Shown here piece after piece: positions 45,885-52,944 of a stretch of 64,000 nucleotides of DNA (the stretch's first letter is position 1; every line of letters begins with the position of its first letter). The notes under the pieces are model-generated. The model saw only the letters and a program-made list of their open reading frames with translations. It did not search any database and was not told the origin of the DNA. Source of the stretch: Phycisphaerales bacterium UBA2421 (GTDB taxonomy: Bacteria > Planctomycetota > Phycisphaerae > Tepidisphaerales > Tepidisphaeraceae); assembly GCA_002343075.1 (NCBI GenBank), contig DDRH01000067.1, forward strand, positions 204,162-268,161, given 5' to 3'. The translations under genes and the position numbers were made by a program.

Positions 45885-48287
45885 GTGAAAGAATTGGCGA
45901 ACAACCCTTTTGCATCCACATCAAAAGCGCGCTGGGTCTGGCACGACAAGCTGTCACTGCTCCCTCGCAACCAATATGTCCTCTTTCGCTCAGAGATAAC
46001 TCTCACCTCACGAGCGCGCTCTGCGGTCGCGCTCCTCTCGGCGGACGCCCGTTATCGGCTTTTCGTCAATGGCGAACCGGTTCACTACGGCCCGGCGCGC
46101 AGCTATCCGCAGCAACAGTGCATCGATCAGATCGACCTCGCGCCATTCCTGCTTGAAGGAAAGAATGTGATTGCGGTGGTGGCACACCAGTTTGGAATTG
46201 GCACGTTTCAAACTGTGTGGCGCGAGGCTTCGGGCTTTATCTTTGATGCCGTCATTCGCTGCGACGACGGGACGACCCCGCTGAGCACCCCCGCCGGGTG
46301 GATGTGCAAGCAAGCAGACATGTGGAAGCGCGACGTCGCACGGCAGGCGATTCAATTAGGGTTTCAGGAACACTACAACTGCGCCGCGGAGCCTGTCGGG
46401 TGGATGGAGGCGGGATTCGTCCCGCAAGCCTTCGACGGCTGGAAGCAGCCGGTGGATATCGGCCCGCCGAATGTTCATCCCTGGGTTAACCCCATTTTAC
46501 GACCCGTGCCGTTGCTGCGGCAGGAGAGCAAGCCGTTTTCCCGCATTGTCGGCACCTTCACCGGTGCCAACACCCGCGGGCACAAGGTGGCGATGGATGT
46601 TTACAAGCTGGTCGAATCCGAATCGGTGGAGAAGGCACCCAATGCGCTGGTCGATGCGAACAAGATGCTTATCGACGACGATGAGCCGGCAATCATCCCC
46701 CCACCGGAGCCGGGAAAGTTCGCCGCGTTAGTGCTGGAGACGACGGGATATTGCACCGGCCACCTGATCATCGACATCGCCGATGCCGCCGGTGGAGAAC
46801 TGATCGACATTGTTTACAACGAAGCAATCGCCAGGAACGGGTGGCTACAATTCAATAGTGTCATCGGCGGCGGCGCCCAAACCGCCAGCCGGCTCCGCTG
46901 CCGCCCAGGGGCCCAGCGGTGGGAAAGCTTTCACTTCACGGGCATGCGCTATGTTGCACTGGTTTTCCGCAACATCGACCGACCGCTGACCCTTCGGTTT
47001 GCCGGGACACGCTCAGTGCAGGCCGATCTCGACCGGCCGGGCCAGTTTGAGTGCAGCGACGCGAAGCTCAACAAGATCTGGGCAATGTGCCTCGAAACGC
47101 AAAAGGCCTGCCTCCTCGATACATTTGTCGATTGTCCCTGGCGCGAACAGGCAATGTGGTGGGGTGACGCCCGCGTGCAGGCGGCGGTGACGGCGCACGC
47201 GTTTGGCGACACCTCGATCCTCGAATATGGCAATCGGCTGATGGCACAGTCGCAAACTGCCGACGGGTCGATGCATGCCCACCCCCCGAGCGATTGGGCA
47301 TCGCACCGCCTGCCCGACTTCATGTGCAACTGGGTCAGCACCGTCTGGGATCACTACTGGCTCACAGGGCGGATCGATGCGATTCGCGATGCACTGCCCG
47401 CATTGCACGGGTTGCTCCGATTCATGGCATCTCACGCCCGGCCCGACGGACTCATCGGCGGGTTTGACGGGTGGTGGGTTTTCCTGGACTGGGCCGAACT
47501 GCACAAAACTGATTACAGCGCCCTGCTAAACATGGTCTACCTGCAGGCACTCGAACACGCATCGACGCTTTTCATGCTCGCGGGCGATCCCCCCTCATCG
47601 GTGCGTTGCAGCCAGGCAGCGAGCGTCCTGCGCGAGTCAATCATCAACTGCTTTTGGGACGAAAAGCGTCAGCTCTTTCTCGACGGCCTGGATGCCTCGG
47701 TTGGCAAACCAATCGATCTCGTGTCGCAGCAGACCAACGCACTGGCGATCCTGCTCAATCTAAAGCCTGAGCACCATCCATCCATCGCGAAGGATGTACT
47801 GCTGAAGCCGGCCAGACAATCGAAGCCCGGCATTGTCACGGCGACGCCATTTTTTTACGCATATGTCTTTGAGGCGATGTTGCGCGCCGGGCTGCGCAAA
47901 GAGGTGATCAAGATCATCACCGAAAAATGGGGCGGTTGGGTCGATTCCGGCATGGTCACCTGTGCCGAAACGTGGAAACCAATCCCGCTGAGCCAATGCC
48001 ATGCCTGGTCGGCGTCGCCGCTTTACTTGTTGATGCAGGAGGTGCTCGGCGTGCGGGCAATCGAGGCGGGGTTTCGAAAGCTGCGAATCGCCCCGCTTCC
48101 GGGAAAGCTCGACTTTGCACGCGGCACTATGCCGACGCCACTTGGCCCGGTGAAGGTCGAATGGGAGTCGGCGGACGACCAGATTGCCGTGCGGGTGGAG
48201 TTGCCCGAGGGGATCGACGCCGAGTTTATCAGCCCTGCAGGTCAGAAAAGGCTGCTGAAGGCCGGAATTCATCAATTTCAGGCATAG
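45885..48287 (+). CDS. Alpha-L-rhamnosidase, GH78-like
   Basis: 800 residues; GTG start, no signal peptide seen, so probably cytoplasmic. N-terminal beta-sandwich (ARYRLFVNGEPVHYGPARSY) and a second beta domain (LVLETTGYCTGHLIID-like), then an (alpha/alpha)6 barrel from about 370: DTFVDCPWREQAMWWGDARV, which matches the GH78 DxPxRE...GD signature, followed by GSMHAHPPSDWAS, GFDGWWVFLDWAELHK and a C-terminal beta domain (KVEWESADDQIAVRVEL). It would release terminal L-rhamnose from glycans, feeding the aldolase upstream. Confidence 0.9.
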   Translation: MKELANNPFASTSKARWVWHDKLSLLPRNQYVLFRSEITLTSRARSAVALLSADARYRLFVNGEPVHYGPARSYPQQQCIDQIDLAPFLLEGKNVIAVVAHQFGIGTFQTVWREASGFIFDAVIRCDDGTTPLSTPAGWMCKQADMWKRDVARQAIQLGFQEHYNCAAEPVGWMEAGFVPQAFDGWKQPVDIGPPNVHPWVNPILRPVPLLRQESKPFSRIVGTFTGANTRGHKVAMDVYKLVESESVEKAPNALVDANKMLIDDDEPAIIPPPEPGKFAALVLETTGYCTGHLIIDIADAAGGELIDIVYNEAIARNGWLQFNSVIGGGAQTASRLRCRPGAQRWESFHFTGMRYVALVFRNIDRPLTLRFAGTRSVQADLDRPGQFECSDAKLNKIWAMCLETQKACLLDTFVDCPWREQAMWWGDARVQAAVTAHAFGDTSILEYGNRLMAQSQTADGSMHAHPPSDWASHRLPDFMCNWVSTVWDHYWLTGRIDAIRDALPALHGLLRFMASHARPDGLIGGFDGWWVFLDWAELHKTDYSALLNMVYLQALEHASTLFMLAGDPPSSVRCSQAASVLRESIINCFWDEKRQLFLDGLDASVGKPIDLVSQQTNALAILLNLKPEHHPSIAKDVLLKPARQSKPGIVTATPFFYAYVFEAMLRAGLRKEVIKIITEKWGGWVDSGMVTCAETWKPIPLSQCHAWSASPLYLLMQEVLGVRAIEAGFRKLRIAPLPGKLDFARGTMPTPLGPVKVEWESADDQIAVRVELPEGIDAEFISPAGQKRLLKAGIHQFQA

Positions 48288-48349
48288 AACGCGATTTCTG
48301 CTCGCTAAGGCAACGCGGGGGTGGGATGGGTGGTATAATTGACTTGAAG

Positions 48350-49348
48350 ATGCGTCGAACATCCAACTTAGTTTCCGCCGTCGCCGCTGTCTCGCTCTGC
48401 CCCGCGGTGGCATCGGCTGTCATTTTGCTGGACACGCCCACGCGAAACACAACCGCGCCGACAGGCCCTCTTGCGGGTTCGGGGTGGCAGTGGCAGGGCT
48501 TCTTTAACGCCTTTCTCGGAACGGCGATCTCACCGAAGCATTTTATCACAGCCCAACACCTCTTTACCGGGGAGTTTGGCCTCTCACAGCCGTTCTTCTA
48601 CGACGGCGGGGTGTATCAACCCGAGTCGTTCTTTGATATCCCGGGCACCGATCTGCGCCTCTATCGCATTGCCCAGACCTTCAATACATGGGCACCGCTC
48701 TACGACCGTGCGGTTGACGGCTCAGAAGTGGGCAAGCCGCTCGTCGTCTTCGGGCGTGGCACGCAGCGGGGTGAGCCGGTGTATGTGACCGTTCCTGCCA
48801 CCCCGCCGGACGGATCAACCTCCGTTTCCGTGCGCGCCGAGCTGCGCGGCTGGGAATGGGGCACTTTTGACAGCGTTCGATCGTGGGGCCAGAACACCGT
48901 GACCGATCTGATTGATTTCGGCGTCGGTGATACGCTCTACTTCGAGTTTGATAACCCCGGCGGGCCAAATGAAGCGACCCTCTCCGTCGGCGACAGCGGC
49001 GGTGGCGTGTTCATCCAGTCATCGACCGGACAATGGAAGCTGGCGGGGATTAACTTCAGCGTTGACAATCCTTTCCGGCGCACAGAAACCGGCCCGGCGT
49101 TTTCAGCGGCAATATTCGATGCCGGCGGGCTTTACCTTTACGACAGCCCGCCGCAGTTCATCCCTGACACGCATGCGCGCGTGCCGACCGGATCATATTC
49201 TTCATCGATCGCGAGCAGTCTCTCGACTATCAACAATCAGTTAGCCATGCCCGCCAGCGCTTCGGCCATTCCGGAGCCGACTGCGATGGCCACGATGGCC
49301 ACCGGCGGTGCGCTGATGCTCCGGCGTCGGGGGCGGCACGCCTCATAG
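48350..49348 (+). CDS. PEP-CTERM trypsin-like serine protease
   Basis: 332 residues from the ATG at 48350 (MRRTSNLVSA), chosen because it starts a normal signal peptide (LVSAVAAVSLCPAVASA); the frame is open far upstream into the rhamnosidase gene. The catalytic triad is visible: H70 (FITAQHLF), D101 (GTDLRLYRI) and S216 (VGDSGGGVF). The C-terminus SAIPEPTAMATMATGGALML then RRRGRHAS is a PEP-CTERM signal, so the protease is likely anchored and processed at the surface. A TATAAT at 48333-48338 fits its own promoter, though no -35 is clear. Confidence 0.88.
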   Translation: MRRTSNLVSAVAAVSLCPAVASAVILLDTPTRNTTAPTGPLAGSGWQWQGFFNAFLGTAISPKHFITAQHLFTGEFGLSQPFFYDGGVYQPESFFDIPGTDLRLYRIAQTFNTWAPLYDRAVDGSEVGKPLVVFGRGTQRGEPVYVTVPATPPDGSTSVSVRAELRGWEWGTFDSVRSWGQNTVTDLIDFGVGDTLYFEFDNPGGPNEATLSVGDSGGGVFIQSSTGQWKLAGINFSVDNPFRRTETGPAFSAAIFDAGGLYLYDSPPQFIPDTHARVPTGSYSSSIASSLSTINNQLAMPASASAIPEPTAMATMATGGALMLRRRGRHAS

Positions 49349-49361
49349 GTCGGTTCACTTG

Positions 49362-50402
49362 CTAGTCCGGGTCGTTGGATGCCGTCGCAAAGGAGGGAAG
49401 GGTCGCGTCGAGAAACTCGCAGATTTCTCGGGTGTGTTTCGCGCCAAACTCCGTCAGCGAGTCGGATGTATCAATCAGCATCGGCCGAGTGCCTGCGAGT
49501 TTCTGGTAGCGAGCCAGATCGAGATCATTCGTATCGACCGAATAAGCCAACTCAAATGTCCACCGGCAAAGCGGGTTCATAAATCGCAGCCACGACTGCT
49601 TGGGGCCGAGGTTCTGTTCGAGCAATTGCCTCGCGCCGGCGAGCGGGCTGATGGCAGCTACCGCTGCGATATCCTTATCCCGGGCGGCGGCGATCAGGCC
49701 GGCATTGGCGCCTGTTCCGACACCGACGATCGCGATCTTCGCCGGGTCTACGAATGGCCGCCGGCGCAATAGTTCGACCGCGGCCTTCACATCCGACGCT
49801 TCGCGCAAGCCAAACGTCGCCCCCACCGGCACACCCCCTCCGCGGCCGCGCAGGCTGATGGCGAGCACGACAAACCCCGCCTCGTGCAGCGGCTGAATCA
49901 GGGGAATCATCTGCTCGCGCGAATGCCCGTGGTCGTGCAGCAAGACCACCGCGGGCCGGCGCGTCTTTAGGATTTCTTCCCTTTGTTCGAGCACCTGCCG
50001 GGCATCAAACACGGGCACAAGCCAACCGTCGAACCGGGTGCCATCTTCCCCGAGTAGCGAGACGGGGTCGTAGTAAATGCCCTGCGAGGTCGGGTCAATC
50101 CCCGGAGCATGCGCTGGCGGATGAGTGGCGCTATAGACCAGAGCACACGCCGACAGCGCCGCGAGAAGCGGTACAAACGCCAGCCTATAGGCCACACCGC
50201 GGGCGACGCGCTGCCAGAACGTGCCATCTTCGATTCGGACGCTCAATCGCGCCCGCTGCATCGGTCGATAGGAGACGATTCGCCAGACCAGCCGGGCGGC
50301 ATTGCCGAGCCACGCGCGTGCAAACAGCACGCTGGGGTGCGTTTGCCAACTCTGCTTCGGCTCGTGCTGGCCGACGTGCGGGTTGAGTATTGGGCGGTCC
50401 AC
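49362..50402 (-). CDS. Alpha/beta-hydrolase-like protein lacking nucleophile Ser
   Basis: 346 residues from GTG at 50402, preceded by GGGAG; the frame stays open to 50555 but would then overlap the opposite gene's promoter region, and an ATG at 50261 is another option. A membrane helix (YRLAFVPLLAALSACALVYS) anchors it. The alpha/beta fold follows: VVLLHDHGHSREQM (oxyanion region), LAISLRGRGGG, DVKAAVELLRRRP. At the nucleophile elbow the usual GxSxG reads GVGTG (Gly229 in the Ser position). A later MLIDTSDSL and AKHTREICEF hold Asp/His candidates. Probably not a Ser hydrolase; may be non-catalytic or use a different residue. Confidence 0.72.
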   Translation of the reverse strand: MDRPILNPHVGQHEPKQSWQTHPSVLFARAWLGNAARLVWRIVSYRPMQRARLSVRIEDGTFWQRVARGVAYRLAFVPLLAALSACALVYSATHPPAHAPGIDPTSQGIYYDPVSLLGEDGTRFDGWLVPVFDARQVLEQREEILKTRRPAVVLLHDHGHSREQMIPLIQPLHEAGFVVLAISLRGRGGGVPVGATFGLREASDVKAAVELLRRRPFVDPAKIAIVGVGTGANAGLIAAARDKDIAAVAAISPLAGARQLLEQNLGPKQSWLRFMNPLCRWTFELAYSVDTNDLDLARYQKLAGTRPMLIDTSDSLTEFGAKHTREICEFLDATLPSFATASNDPD

Positions 50403-50677
50403 AGATCGCTCCCGTCTTTGCGCTTGCCGCGGCCTCGACCAACGTCGGTCGTTGACGGTTCGGCAAACTTGATAAGACGTACGATATGCAAAGGAACGAT
50501 GTCGGCTCCTTGACCGCCAAGCCCCGAAGACGTAGCTTTCGCACAACTTCGGCACGCTTATCGGACGCCATTGCCCGAACGGCCAGCAGCCCCGCCGGAC
50601 AGGTTGAGGCGGTCTCCAAGTGGTGTCAGCGCTTTTCAGTCAAAGCGTTGAGATTTTGTTTGAAAGTGAGGTCAGGG
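50403..50677. other. Divergent region between hydrolase and SPOR genes
   Basis: 275 bases between the two chosen starts. Both frames extend into it, so starts here are uncertain. No strong promoter or repeat stands out. Confidence 0.35.
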
Positions 50678-51979
50678 ATGGCCAGAGGCAGAAACTCTCG
50701 AGCTTTGTTCGAGGTGATCAAGCAATCGCAGGAGCAGCAGGCGCGCCGGTCGAGCCAGCCCGCTGGGGGGTTGATGTCCAGCGTTCTTGAATGGTTTAAA
50801 CCCGCGAAAAAAGCCCCCTCCCCCACTCCGAAGCGAGCTCGCAAGCCAGCCGCCCCGGTGATGAGGCAAGTCGTGCCCGAATCGATCGCTTCTCAAAATA
50901 GCCCCGCCGAGAGCGAGCCTACCCGTGACGAGTTTACAGGCGAAATTACAGGCAGAGTATCCTCACAAGCCACGTTTGACGCGCCGACTACCGACTCGTC
51001 CGTTCACGCCGAACGGCAATTTGTCGAAGAACGATCGACCGACGCGCGATATGACTCGAAGTCTGAACCGGAATCATCGGCCGACGAGGCGTATGCACAG
51101 GCTGACAGCGCGCCGCCGGCGTGGGGTGACGCGGCGGCTGAGATCGATTCGCATGCCGGTTATGAGTCAACCTCGTATGGCTCACCGTCGCCCAACCCGC
51201 GGGAATCGGCCGACCATGTGTTCGCCCCGGATGATGCACCGGCCGAGGCCGACCGGGTGCAACTCGAAGACGACGACCGGGCCAGTTATTCTCAAACCTA
51301 CGCGACAGTGCATGCGACGGCACACGACACCGCCATCACAACCGCCATCACCGATGACACCGACGAGCGGCCCGCACACGCGACGACCGACACACGTTCG
51401 CTGCAGTTCTCGCTCAGCTATCCAACCATGTTTATCGCCGCGGCGGCGTTTCTGATGCTTCTGACGGTCGCGTTTCTGGCAGGCCGCAAAGGCGCTCCAC
51501 GGTTGGCCCTCACAGGGCCGACGCTCGAGCAACTCCAGCAGAGTAAACCTTCGCCGGAGGTGATGAACCTCAAGAACACCAGGGCCGAAACCACGCTCTC
51601 CGGCGGCGAGGTAAAATCAGCAAAATCTGCCGAAGTGGCCCCACGCAATGAGCCTGTCAGGCAACAGCCAGCGGCGCAGCCGTTGACCCCCGACCGGAGG
51701 CGTATTGTCGGTCGAAACTACATTATCGCCCAGAGCTACCCCGATCCGGATAACGCCGAAAAGGCCGCGGCACTGATGCAGAAGAACAATATCCCCGTCA
51801 GCGTCGAGCAACTCGACGCGGCACCGGGATGGTATTGCGTGGTGACGCAGGTCGGCTTCGACCGCGTGAGCAGTCCGGATTGCGAGCGATATCAAAAGCT
51901 CATCAAAGACCTCAGCCCGCAGGCCAGGAGTGCGAAACTCAAGTCTTTCGACGAGCCTTATCTCTACAAATGGAAGTAG
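50678..51979 (+). CDS. SPOR-type membrane protein with acidic linker
   Basis: 433 residues from the ATG at 50678 (MARGRNSRALFEVIKQ), an N-terminus seen in planctomycete proteins of this kind; the frame is open 190 bases earlier but has a composition unlike coding sequence. Residues 90-245 are low complexity, rich in Glu, Asp, Ser, Ala and Thr. A membrane helix lies near 248-270 (MFIAAAAFLMLLTVAFLAG). The C-terminal 100 residues (NYIIAQSYPDPDNAEKAAAL; GWYCVVTQVGF) resemble a SPOR fold, binding denuded septal peptidoglycan in other bacteria. Orientation with SPOR outside. Role in planctomycetes, many of which lack FtsZ, is open. Confidence 0.7.
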   Translation: MARGRNSRALFEVIKQSQEQQARRSSQPAGGLMSSVLEWFKPAKKAPSPTPKRARKPAAPVMRQVVPESIASQNSPAESEPTRDEFTGEITGRVSSQATFDAPTTDSSVHAERQFVEERSTDARYDSKSEPESSADEAYAQADSAPPAWGDAAAEIDSHAGYESTSYGSPSPNPRESADHVFAPDDAPAEADRVQLEDDDRASYSQTYATVHATAHDTAITTAITDDTDERPAHATTDTRSLQFSLSYPTMFIAAAAFLMLLTVAFLAGRKGAPRLALTGPTLEQLQQSKPSPEVMNLKNTRAETTLSGGEVKSAKSAEVAPRNEPVRQQPAAQPLTPDRRRIVGRNYIIAQSYPDPDNAEKAAALMQKNNIPVSVEQLDAAPGWYCVVTQVGFDRVSSPDCERYQKLIKDLSPQARSAKLKSFDEPYLYKWK

Positions 51980-52012
51980 GGCGCCGCCCCCCTCGCCGGA
52001 GTGCCGGCCGAT

Positions 52013-52885
52013 TCAGGCCTTTTTCAACTGGTTCGGATTCTTGCCGGACACGGTCGACGCTGGTGCGCGCCGCTTTCCCGCTTTTTCTGCTGAAGTTGAA
52101 ATCACGGTCGAAGCGAATGCCTTCGGCTCGTGCTCCACCGACCCCGCTGCGCGAAGTCGATTCACCTCTGTCGGCGTAAGCATGCGCCACTTACCATTAT
52201 TCACCCCCTCCAACTTCAGCGGCCCGAATCGGATGCGGATCAGGTCGCGGACTTTGTGCCCCACCTTGGCCATCAGCCGGCGAATCTCACGGTTACGGCC
52301 TTCGCCGATGGTAATCTCCAGCGATGTCTGCTCGCGGTTCCGCTGCGTCACCCGGATTTTCGCCCGGCCCGTGCGAAACCCCTCTCCCTTTCGCACATCC
52401 GCCAGCCAGACCCCCTTCTGAATTTTCTCCACTGCCTCGGGCGTCAGTTGGCCTTCAACGGTTGCGAGGTACGTCTTGAGCACCTCAAATTTTGGGTGCG
52501 TGAGTCGATGCGTGAGGTCGCCATCGTTGGTCAGAATCAGGAGGCCGCGCGAGTCATGATCGAGCCTGCCAACCGAATAGACCCGAGGAAAATCCCGCGG
52601 GAGAAGATCAATCGCCCGCCGCTGTTCGCCTTGCGATACATTGGTGCAGTAGACGTTGCGCGGCTTGTTGAGAAGCACATAAACCAGCGGTTCCTTGGCG
52701 GCGGCCTTGAGTCGGACGGGGTCGCCGTCGATTGAGATTTTGTCCGACGCCGGATCGACCATCACGGGCAACCGCTCGACGGTCCGCCCATTGACCGCAA
52801 TCCGCCCTTCTCGCACCAATTGCTCGATGTGTCTACGAGAGTCCACCCCCGCCGCTGCCAGCACTTTCTGAATTCTTTCTTTCAT
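52013..52885 (-). CDS. rluB: Pseudouridine synthase of RsuA/RluB family
   Basis: 290 residues from the ATG at 52885 (MKERIQKVLAAAGVDS). An N-terminal S4 RNA-binding domain (1-50; RIQKVLAAAGVDSRRHIEQ) precedes the catalytic domain with VYSVGRLDHDSRGLLILTND (catalytic Asp in GRLDHDSRG) and EGRNREIRRLMAKVGHKV. This is the arrangement of enzymes that modify 23S rRNA (RluB) or 16S rRNA (RsuA); the choice between them rests on memory of the family only. A basic C-terminal tail (about 240-290) is extra. The frame extends to 52924 with a TTG. Confidence 0.9.
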   Translation of the reverse strand: MKERIQKVLAAAGVDSRRHIEQLVREGRIAVNGRTVERLPVMVDPASDKISIDGDPVRLKAAAKEPLVYVLLNKPRNVYCTNVSQGEQRRAIDLLPRDFPRVYSVGRLDHDSRGLLILTNDGDLTHRLTHPKFEVLKTYLATVEGQLTPEAVEKIQKGVWLADVRKGEGFRTGRAKIRVTQRNREQTSLEITIGEGRNREIRRLMAKVGHKVRDLIRIRFGPLKLEGVNNGKWRMLTPTEVNRLRAAGSVEHEPKAFASTVISTSAEKAGKRRAPASTVSGKNPNQLKKA

Positions 52886-52944
52886 TTCGGCGAGTAGAGT
52901 CGTCGAAGCGACCGGTTTTGGCAACGATGCAAGGCGAGGCCGCG

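Noticed and set aside
47927..48349. In-frame upstream extension of the serine protease
   Set aside because: Lies inside the rhamnosidase gene and would put a signal peptide in the middle of the protein; the ATG at 48350 fits.
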